DNA of 64,000 nucleotides from Rhynchonema sp. JSB1_4 (lineage: Eukaryota > Nematoda > Chromadorea > Monhysterida > Xyalidae): positions 50,796 through 114,795 of the forward strand of contig JASAMV010008366.1 of assembly GCA_030248065.1 (NCBI GenBank), written 5' to 3'. The notes under the pieces are model-generated. The model was not told where the DNA came from. It worked only from the letters and a program-made list of their open reading frames with translations, and searched no databases. The position numbers were made by a program, and so were the translations under genes. Below, piece by piece: positions 25,221 to 34,816 of the stretch (its first letter is position 1; every line of letters starts with the position of its first letter).

Positions 25221-28200
25221 ACAAAAACATTCACTGATTTAAATTTTTTGCTTACTGTCTGCCAATCTTGCATTCATTCTATCCTGTCTCTAATGGTCGC
25301 GCTTCGTTCATTTTAACGACTGCAGGTGCCTTATGATGTGCCATCTTATGCATTTCAGTGGCAGTCAACGGGACAGCTCAGCCAAGGACAGCAGCAGCTG
25401 CAAGCATTATTGCAAGCGTCGGGCATACCGGCGCAGCATGCGTCGCAAATCGCCCGAATAGCGGACGTCGTCGCTGTTGGATCCCTCGCCGGCGCTATCA
25501 TTCCGTCCGTTGTGGCGCCGCTCGTTACAGCGGTCGTGGTGCTCGAGCCGTGGCGTAGCAGCAACTTTGATGCGATTGCTGGCGGCCCTTGGCCCCTGCC
25601 GCATGCCGCGATAGGTGAATGTCCAGGTGCGCAGCTTGCTTGTGTTGCAGTTACGAGGATTTGACGTATTGGCGGGACGAAAGGGCGTGTTTGACATATT
25701 TATATAAACAATACCGGATCAAACTTCTTTACTGTTTCAGCTCCGTGTGGACTGCCGCAGTGGTCCTTTGCTCTGCAGGACATATGTCCAGGTAAGATAC
25801 CATTCAAAACGTTGAGATAACTGCTAAAAAATTAAAACATTGTCCCAGTTACAGCCTGCCAGGTGTCTGTGTGGACAGAATGGAGCGCTTGCTCAGTTAC
25901 TTGCGGCGGTGGCAGACAGACGCGGACGAGGACAATCACGAATAATCCAATTCAGCCGGCAACCTGCCCTCCTTTATCCGAAGAGCAGAATTGTAACACA
26001 AATCTTTGCAGTTAGTCTTGCCAAACAATACCGACACCTCAGATGAAACATTCTATACACAAAGAAAAATTTCAGCAAAGTGTCCTCCCATGGGTGGCGA
26101 TGCTATCGATACGTATAATCCAGCTCAGCAAGCAGATTCTACTTCATTGTTGAATGATCAAGTAACATCGACGTGCACAGGCCTTCAAGATGGCACCAAT
26201 ACGCAGGTAACTCGGAAGCACGCACGATGACAAGGCTGTACCAACAGACTTGAGATTTAGGTGTTGAAAGATGAAAATGGCAACTACTATTTCGTGGCTC
26301 GCACCGAAATCTGCCAAACGTCAGACACGTGGACCACGACCCAAACTTATGACTGCGTTCCAAGTAACAAATTTTATTGTAATCACAAAGCTCAGCGTGA
26401 TTTGTATTTGCATTTGTATGATTGCATTTTGCAACAGCTTGTCCGGCGGTGGGCACAATTGACGGTCTGGCGGTTCATACGGTCGGAACACCGTACTTTC
26501 CAACGGGTACCAACGATCGTTATGTGCCAGCCACGACGGTTACGTTGACCTGTCCAGATGGTCACTTACTTGTGAACGATAATGGGGAGTATTCCGTCAC
26601 AGCGAAGTCAATGACCTGCACAAATGGGCTGTGGGATTGGGGTCAAAAAGTTGGCTGCCAACCGGGTTAGCAGGCGCAGCCTACACACGCCGTCAAATTT
26701 TGTAAGGTTTGCAACTGAGCCTCATTTTTCAACTTTCTTTGATTCTCATTCAGTGTGCAAGAAACCACCTGCCGCTGGCGCCAATACGATTGGTACGCCG
26801 AGTGCGTACTCGCAAGAAGTGCTTACTGATTATGTGAAGGTAACCGGGACTGCGACATGGACATGCAAACTTGGATTCAATTGGGCTGACGGAACAATTG
26901 GCACGACCGCCAGAACCGTTTCCTGCACAGCTGCAAACACGTGGGAACAGATCGGAGACTGCTTGGGTACGAAGCAACATTGAAGTGTCATGATGTTCTA
27001 CTGCTATTCCATATATGCTTCTGTTCTTACAGCTTGTCAGAAGAACGCCGTTCCTGGCGAAAACGTTCAGCCAATTGTAGACGGCAATTACGGCAATTTG
27101 ATTGATGGAACCAACTTTCTGCAGGCTGGGGCAGGCACAGTGACACTGACATGTGCCGAGGGATTTGTTTGGGATGACGGTGCGACGGGAACAAAGACAC
27201 TAACCTGCAGTGCAACGGGCACATGGCCTACAAGTCAGAACTGTGTAAAAGGTACGTTTGATACAACTTCCATTTTCAATGTCATCCTAGTGTACGCCCG
27301 AAAATAACTTTCAGGTTGCTTGAAGCCGCCGACTGCTGGCACGAACACCAAAGCTGCCCCTGAGGGATATACTAATGAGATAGGAGGCGATTATGTTAGC
27401 GCAGGCACTGGAACGGCTACGTGGTTATGCTTGGTTGGTTTCAATTGGTTCGATGGAAGCAGTGGCACCGTGATCAAAACAATTCAATGCAAGTTAGACG
27501 GCACTTGGGAGACAACACCAAACTGCGTCGGTGCGTCACCGTTTTCTATGTTTGGATATCTGAAGTAAGCAGCTCAAATCACTGAAAAACATTGCACTTA
27601 AGCATGCTCAAAGGATGCTGTTCCCGGAGAAAACGTACAACCGATTGTTGACGGCAACTACGAAAACGTGATCGCTGGCACCGCATTCGTACAAGTTCTT
27701 ATCGGCACAGTGACGCTGACCTGCATGGACGGATTCGTGTGGGACGATGGGCATACGGGAACGAAGACACTAACCTGCAGCGCAACCGGCACCTGGCCTG
27801 CTAGTCAAAACTGTGAAAAAGGCAAGAATTAGAAATTCTCACAGAATTTTTGCTTGATGTAAAATTACATAAAATTCAACTTATTTATTTTAGCGTGCGC
27901 AAAACCGGCGCCACCGGGCACGAACACGATTAGTGAGCCGACGTCATACACGGGAACAATTGGAACAAGTAACTTTGTAGCGGTTGATGGGACGGCCACA
28001 TGGACATGTAAAACTGGATTCAATTGGGCTGACGGATCGCCAGGTACAGATGAACGAACTACCAGATGTCAATCAACTGGAATTTGGACGAACGCCGATA
28101 ACTGCGTCGGTAAGGTCTATTTGTTAGTGATGAAACGACAAAAACACTACCACCACTCTAACCAATAGGTCAGTGCCTTGCAGCTTGTCCCAAACCTCCA

Positions 28201-31200
28201 ACAGCCGGCACTCACACGAAAGCAACGCCGGATTCGTACACTGGTGAAATTACTGGCACTAACTTTGTTACCGCTGGCAGCGGTACTGCAAAATGGACAT
28301 GTTTGGACGGTTTTAACTGGGATGATGGCACGGATGGGCAGACGATCAAACCGATCACATGCTCAGCAACAGGAACATGGCCGGACACTCCAAACTGCGT
28401 GGGTTAGTGTTAAGTGTTAACCGCACAGCACAATCCCATAATAATACCCTCAAAAAACAAAGAAAAAACAAAACAAAAAAAGAAAAACAACAAAAAACAA
28501 AAAGAAAGAAACACACACACCCCTAAAACATAAAAAACAAATAAATCATTAAAAACAAAAAACAACACAAAAAAACCCCACAACACAAAATCCAAACAAC
28601 ACACCCCAACTTTAACCAATAAAGTGCAAAACGTGTTATTTCTGTGACATCCCAGCCTGCACAAAGAATGCCGTACCTGGCGACAACGTGGCCGCAATAG
28701 TTGACGGCAACTACGATAACACTGTGGACTCGGGCGGCACTACTTACGTGAAAGCAAGTATTGGCACGGTGACCCTCTCGTGCCAGGAAGGTTTCGTGTG
28801 GTCGGACGGACAAGAAGGAACGAAAACGCTGACTTGCTCAGCAACAGGGACATGGCCCGACAGTCCGGACTGCACAAAAGGTATTCAACCATATAGCAAC
28901 AATCATGGCAATATTAGTTCAATAACAAACAATGAAGCATCCTAAGTCCCAAATTTTCCTTGCTGTCCGAGTTTAGGTGATGCTGTGGATCAAAAATTGT
29001 TTGCGCGAAGCGCGCGATTCTTTTACATTTGAAATGTGCGACAGTAAAAATGCTGCATTTGGGCCCTGAAATGTGCTCATTTCTGACACATATTTCTTAT
29101 CGGTCAGTGTTGGGTTCTCTCAGTGAGGGTGATCACGCACTAAACACGCCACTGCTAGGATCCAATTTGCACGCCCATGTGGCAGATTGTGAAGCCTAAG
29201 TCCTTCGGTCAGACGTGTTTAAAAGAGTTGATGTTCATGATCATGTTTTTAAACATTAAAGGGTATTAAAAACATTAACTTAAAATTTTAAAAGGAACAT
29301 TTTGTAACCTATTTATGATATTTTATGACTTGATGACAGAAAACTTATTTTTAAACTTATTTCAGTTAAAAAAATTTGGAAACAACTTTCCGGGATCCCT
29401 GCTTTGGGGCGAAAATAGTGAATTTACAATGGCACAATTCACACGCTCATCATGATTGTCATTGCGTTACAGCCTGCAAGAAACCAGCAACAGGCGGAAC
29501 CAACACCATTACTGAGCCCCTATCATACCAGGGGACGATTGGCGAAAGCCAATATGTATCACCGGAAGGCACGGCGACCTGGACGTGTCTGACTGGGTTC
29601 AACTGGGCGGACGGTACTGCTGGCACAGAAGAAAAAACCACTAAGTGCACAAGTGATGGCATGTGGACAGCAGCTGAGAATTGTGTCGGTACGAATTGTG
29701 AGAAGACTAAATCTGTCGAGGCAAACTATATAAACTACTGATCTTCTTAATTTTCGCAGCTTGTTCTAAGCCACCGACCGCTGGAGATCACACCAAAGCT
29801 GCTCCCGACTCGTACACCGGAACGATCGATGGTACCAATTTTGTTACCGCTGGATCGGGCACGGCTACATGGACATGTTTGGATGGTTTTAACTGGGCGG
29901 CTGACGGCAGTGATGGGCAGACAGGAAAAAGTATAACCTGTTCAGCTACCGGAGTTTGGCCGGAGACACCGGATTGTGTTGGTTCGTGTCTATAAACAGC
30001 ATTGCTGCTTCAACTCTCATTTAGTCAAATAATGCCTTTCAGCATGTACAAAGAACGCTGTGCCTGGTGACAATGTTGCTGCAATAAACGCTGCTACCGA
30101 TTATGGAAATACCGTAGACTCTGGCGGAACGACATACGTCAAAGTCGTAATTGGCACCGTAACCCTGTCCTGTCAAACTGGTTTTGTCTGGTTCGACGGG
30201 CAGGAAGGAACAAAGACGCTAAAATGCTCTGCTACAGGAACATGGCCCACTAGCCCGGACTGCGTCAAAGGTTATTGCGAAAACAGAAACCAAATTCTGA
30301 CACCACCATTTCTGTTTTTTGTAAATTCCAGCCTGCAAAAAGCCAGCAACAGGCGGAGACAATACGAACTCGCCACCGACGTACGCTGGGACAATTGGCA
30401 CGAGTGAATACGTGGCTGATGGCGGTACAGCCACGTGGACGTGTAAAGATGGCTTCAATTGGTCTGACGGAGCTGACGGAACGGGCACTCGTACGACGTC
30501 TTGTACGGACGGCACTTGGTCTGATGGAGACGACTGCGTTGGTGCGCGCTATTAGAAAGACCACAATGCTTGCTTGGAATACATAAATACAATAACACTT
30601 GTTTTGCTGACGCATGAAACCCAATTAAAGCATGCACCAAGACCGCTACGCCCGGCACGAATGTCAACGCTATCGACGTTAACACCGACTATGGCGGCGT
30701 CATAGACGCGACGTATGTGCGAGCGGGCACCGGCACCGTGTCACTCACCTGCCAGACGGGATACATCTGGAGTGATGGCATGACTGGCGAGAAGACGCTC
30801 ACCTGCTCGGCAACGGGCACCTGGCCTGCGAGTGACAACTGTATAAAAGGTTCACTTTTTTGTGTGACCACCATCTTATGAGAGACCACAGCAACAATGC
30901 CATGTATTCAGCTTGTGAAAAGCCTGCAACAGCTGGTGCAAATACAATTACTGCTCCATTGTCCTACGACAAGACGATCGGCACAACAAATTATGTCGAA
31001 GTGACCGGCACAGCAACGTGGACGTGTCTCGCTGGGTTCAATTGGGCGGACAACGGCGACGCTGGGACCACCCTAAGAACAACAGAATGTCTAGCTACCG
31101 GGTTATGGGAGCCTGCTGACGCTTGCATTGGTGGGTTGCTTACCGGCTTCAACGTGCAATCATTGAGGAATTAAAAAAACGTGACAAAGTCACTCGCACT

Positions 31201-34185
31201 GCTTTCTTGAGTTTCCAGCTTGCTTGTACAACGCTGTGGCGGGCACGAACGTAGAATCGCCGCTGGCCGCCAACTACGGCAACATCATCGACACGATGTG
31301 GGTGAGTGCCGGCACGGGCACCGTGACTCTGTCGTGCATGGACGGGTTCGTGTGGGACGACGGACAGGAGGGCACGAAGACGTTAACGTGCAGTAATGTG
31401 GGAACGTGGCCGACCAGTCAGAACTGCATCAAGGGTTATTCAGTTATCATTCAGCGAATCCTTGTGGAATTATGGCTCTTAATCGTGAAGCAAATCCTTT
31501 TCAGCTTGCAAGAAACCGGCCACGGCTGGCACAAACACAATTGATGTGCCGAGCAGCTACACGTCAGAGATCGCTGGCAGCGATTATGTGAATGTGGGTG
31601 GCACAGCCATTTGGACGTGCAAGGAGGGATTCAACTGGGCTGGTGGCGCCGACGGAAGCGTTGCGAGGACAAAACAGTGTCTAGCTACCGGACAGTGGGA
31701 AGTTGCCGATAATTGTATCGGTTAGCAGTTCAGGGAGACAACAAAGTTTCTGTTACATACCAGCATACGTGACCGCAGCAAAAAATATTTGATTTCATTC
31801 TCGTTTCCCTTTTCCGATGGGCGTGTCGGGAATGTATATCGGGAATATCGGGAAACGGGAATTGGAAACTGGGACATAGAAAAAATTTCGTTCCTGTTTC
31901 CCGATACAACCATACGCGCCCTCACTTAAATCATTTCCAGCGTGTCAGAAAGATGCGACAGCCGGCAATAATGTCGACGGAACCAACATCGTCTACGGCA
32001 ACCCGACAGCGTCGGATCCAAATCAGCTGATCGCCGGTCAAGGCACGGCCACGTTCGTCTGCCAGACCAACTTCGATTGGTCAGACGGCCAGGACGGGAC
32101 GCAATCGAAGACGATAACGTGCGCTGCGGACGGGACGTGGCCGCCGACAGACACCTGCGTCGGTTGGTCTCTCCCGTTTGCTTGAGACCAACTTGAGAGA
32201 CCGTCACACTACACAATGAAAAACTGTTGCATTTGACAAGACATCTTGCCATATATATGTTTCAACTGGAACGTCGTTGTTCACTTCAGCAAAATGTCTG
32301 GTAAACGTACTTCTTGTCGCTGGTTCGAATGCGGTGATGACGTACACGCTCACTGACGACACGGTGATCACGGTGCCGCCCGACGATCCACCACCGACAC
32401 CCCTGGAACATGGTGAGTGCTGCCTGGACGTTGAAGAATAGGCAGGCATGCACATGTCCGTTTGTTATAGAGTCATGAACAGGTTCTGCTGGGGTCTTAT
32501 CCTACCAACGTGAACGTGAGCACGGCATGAAGTTGCCAGACCGGGGCACGGATTGGGAAAATGGGCCTAATTATGGAGTTTGCAATGTTCGACGCAGAGC
32601 GCTGTCATTTCAGGCACGAAAGCTGAAGTTTCTTGCCCTAACGACGGCAAAACGTACGTTTTGGTGCCAACGGACGAGACCGGTTTGCCGTCGGCCGGCG
32701 CCTGCGGCGGAGATACGTTCCCGGACACGCACGAAGCGACGTGCCAAGACGGTGTATGGAACGACCCGGACAACATTCAATACTACACCTGTGTCGAGAT
32801 ACAAAACAGCCTTGGTACGTGTATGCGGGCATTTATTGGCTTCAGACAGGTTCATATTGATGGTTCTTGGACAGCACCACAAAGATTCCGGCCACCTCCA
32901 GTTGCTGGCGGCCACAAGCAGCGTCGTCAACCCGTGCTGTTTAATTTCAGGATGCGAACTGCCGACTGGATTGGGCAACCCACCGAACACGCTGCGTACG
33001 TCCAACAAGGACATCGTGTGCGGCGAGAACGAGAACGGCGAACTGGTACTGGCCGGTTCGGCGGAACTGACGCTGACGATCAAGTGCCCGGGCACGCCGA
33101 AGGGCGACTTCTCGGATTACTACCGACTGGCGCCGCTCACGCAGACGGATCTGAGCGGAACGGGAATCGGCGGTTACGACATGAGCGTCGCGCAGAAGTT
33201 CCAGTGCAAAATCGGCAGTCAAGGCGAATGGGACTACAAGCAGACGGGCGGTGTCGGCGACGGAATCTCCATCGAAACCGGCGCTGATTGGGTGTGCCGA
33301 CCGATTGGTGCGTTTCGGCTGCGAACTCATCATTCTTAGGGTGGCATTTTCGAAACGGGGGGGAGGGCAGTGGGGGCAAAGGCGGGTAAAGTCGGTCGAA
33401 AGCGCGGGCGGCGCGGTGTAAACGTGAAACATTGCCTGTTATAATTCAAGTTTACACCGAGGTCTATCACACTGAGCTGCGACCGAGCCTTCCCCCCCCT
33501 TTCCCCCCACCCCCCTTCCCCCTCCCAAAAAACCCCCCCCGGGGTATTTTCGAAACGATGTCAACATCGTTGGATGTGGAGGTCGGTGTGAGATCGGAGA
33601 GAACTTGAAACATTCGGCATTAACATCAGGCAATGTTTCATGCTTACACCGACTTTACACCCAACTACACCGTTTCGAAAAGTTCGCCATTTAGTACCAA
33701 ATTTTGGTTTGGTTTCTCAGTTAAAAAACAATTAGTTTTGCCCCATTGAACTCTGGACCGACGGGTTTGAGCAACCCATTTGTATTTGTTTGTCTAGCCA
33801 AAACAATAATGATTCACACCGATCAACGCCTTGCACAGCCATTGCTGCCCAACGGCAGAACAACATGGGGTAATCCCCGAGGCAATAAAACTTCGTCATG
33901 TGGCTGTCTGACTCAAACCCGCTGTTTGCAGGTTGTCAAACGTTCACGCTGGGCGCGGGCGTCACGTGCGCCGGCTGCGACGTGGGCACGTACGTTTCGG
34001 TGGTGACCACGTTCACGTACCTGCCTGTCGGCAGCTCAATCACGTTAAGCTGTACAACGGCTGGTCAAACGTTGTCCGGCCCGGCGTCGTACACGTGCGT
34101 GTTCCCGGGCACCACCAATATTGTTGGATCGTGGAGCACCGGTGGCAACAACTTCGCCGATCCGTCCTTGATCACTTGCGCTTAA
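21630..34185 (+). CDS. large secreted multi-domain protein: signal peptide, Cys-rich N-terminal half, TSP1, 16 sushi-like modules
   Basis: The start ATG at 21630 opens a signal peptide (MSVILWSVGAGVAVLLRASP, cleavage near VNA). Exon 1 is 21630-21809. Cys-rich exons follow from 22110, with 21.8-23.0 kb and 23.86-24.16 kb not fully resolved; clear ones are 22985-23136, 23174-23365, 23439-23497, 23581 to about 23863, 24166-24337, 24360-24563, 24630-24759, 24827-25108 (Asn/Gln-rich linker), 25326-25614 (hydrophobic segment) and 25741-25791. TSP1 is 25849-26010, then 26076-26206, 26261-26363 and 26438-26665. Sushi-like exons run 26754-32162. The C-terminal exons are 32290-32412, 32614-32814, 32951-33307 and 33932-34185 (TAA). 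Splice phases match at nearly every resolved junction, so I read one gene of roughly 2,400-2,500 residues. No kinase, anchor signal or C-terminal membrane segment is visible, so it is probably extracellular. Two genes split near 25.7 kb remain possible. Confidence 0.75.
25176..25220 (+). repeat. C-rich homopolymer tract in an intron
   Basis: About 40 nearly uninterrupted cytosines lie in the intron between exons 24827-25108 and 25326-25614. The Pro-rich frame that runs into it is beyond the GTAAAT donor and is not coding. Confidence 0.85.
25849..26010 (+). other. thrombospondin type 1 repeat (TSP1) exon
   Basis: One phase-1 exon encodes the hallmark WTEWSACSVTCGGGRQTRTR, followed by two further cysteines in TCPPLSEEQNCNTNLC. 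The Trp and CSVTCGGG signature and the Arg-rich strand define a TSP1 domain, an extracellular adhesion or glycosaminoglycan-binding module. It stands alone before the sushi-like array. Confidence 0.92.
28430..28620 (+). repeat. A/C-only low-complexity tract in an intron
   Basis: About 190 bp are almost wholly A and C, with a few G in the first half and a few T. They lie between the sixth and seventh sushi-like exons. Similar tracts occur at 43018-43078, 44960-45260 and 61060-61270. It may be natural low-complexity DNA or low-quality consensus. Confidence 0.7.
28990..29460. other. long intron between sushi-like modules 7 and 8, no feature seen
   Basis: This 592 bp intron (28881-29472) is longer than most others in the array. 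It contains GCGCGAAGCGCGCGA at about 29004 and otherwise AT-rich sequence, and I see no missing module inside it. Confidence 0.5.
33339..33690. mobile_element. two adjacent foldback MITEs of the CGAAAC/GTTTCG family in the last intron
   Basis: A first copy at about 33339-33555 starts GGGTGGCATTTTCGAAACG and contains GTGTAAACGTGAAACATTG and its inverted counterpart. Its arms are disturbed by G and C homopolymers. A second copy at about 33540-33690 starts GGGGTATTTTCGAAACGATG and ends CACCGTTTCGAAAAGTTCG. Both resemble 34592-34816 and lie in the intron 33308-33931. Confidence 0.65.
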
Positions 34186-34458
34186 ACTTTTGAAGTCGGA
34201 GATTGAACACATTTTGCGTTTTGTTTTGATATTGTTTGGGTTTTTGACGTTGTGTTTACATCCTAAACTAAAAATGTACCTTCATACATACCGTATGCAG
34301 TGTAGAGTGTGCTGTGCTGTTCGTCACTCTGTGCGGGTGCATTCTTTCCTTCAGATTCTGACTATTGCTTTGCGGGTGCTCTATGTTTTGCTTCCATTTG
34401 CTTTCATTGTAGTCCAACTGACGGAAGTTTTCATGTGCCAGTGCTTTTCGTCTGATGA

Positions 34459-34464
34459 AATAAA
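34459..34464 (+). promoter_or_regulatory. candidate poly(A) signal AATAAA
   Basis: AATAAA lies 274 bp after the TAA stop of the large secreted-protein gene, a plausible 3' UTR length. No transcript evidence is available. Confidence 0.4.
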
Positions 34465-34591
34465 CGGTTGCTTGGTCACGATAAGACCATAGAAAAGTCA
34501 CATGCCGCATAATCGTTTGACACACAAAACAAACACCGGAACTGCGTGCTTGGCACGAACGTCCCAATCAAGCACCCATTTAAACAACCAC

Positions 34592-34816
34592 GGGTGATAT
34601 TTTCGAAACGGTGTAAAGGTCAGTTGGGTGTAAAGGTCGGTGGAAAGCTCGGTCGAAAGCTCAGTGTGATAGACCTCGGTGTAAACTTGAAACATTCCAC
34701 GTTAATAACAGGCAATGTTTCACGTTTACACCGAGCTACGCCGACCGAGCTTTCGACCGAACTTTACACCGACCTTTACGCCCAACTGACCTTTACACCG
34801 TTTCGAAAATTCCACC
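34592..34816. mobile_element. 225 bp near-palindromic MITE
   Basis: The sequence from GGGTGATATTTTCGAAACGG is reverse complementary to the right end, ...CCGTTTCGAAAATTCCACCC, with arms of almost 100 bp around a short centre containing AACATTCC and AATGTTTC. The unit could fold into one long hairpin. Confidence 0.8.

Larger units (their letters stand above)
26754..32162 (+). repeat. array of 16 tandem sushi-like (CCP) module exons, alternating A and B types
   Basis: Each module is one exon of about 70-75 codons, phase 1 at both ends: 26754-26966, 27033-27251, 27315-27530, 27603-27821, 27894-28109, 28184-28402, 28656-28880, 29473-29688, 29760-29981, 30043-30270, 30332-30541, 30631-30849, 30912-31130, 31219-31434, 31505-31720 and 31941-32162. 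Each has four cysteines in sushi-like order: Cys1 at the start, Cys2 in TWTC or TLTC, Cys3 before the G.W motif, and Cys4 near the end. Type A reads CKKPAxxGxNT...GTATWTCxxGFNWADG. Type B reads CxKNAVPGxNV...GTVTLTCxxGFVWDDG and ends KG. Modules 3, 6 and 9 form subtype A' (KPPTAG.. and D/EGY or DSYTG). Sushi domains mediate protein-protein binding in complement and adhesion proteins. The identification as sushi rests on cysteine pattern and length, and the motifs are divergent. Confidence 0.85.

Noticed and set aside
26754..32162. CRISPR-like or bacterial repeat array
   Set aside because: The regular spacing comes from exon-encoded protein modules separated by introns, not from short identical DNA repeats.
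32610..33095. Long minus-strand frames opposite the C-terminal exons
   Set aside because: The plus-strand frames are splice-bounded, in phase and cysteine-patterned; the antisense frames are shadows favoured by GC-rich codons.
32527..33339. Single long plus-strand frame across 32.5-33.3 kb as one exon
   Set aside because: The module content changes frame at 32614-32814 and 32951-33307, each bounded by good splice sites, so the continuous frame is fortuitous.
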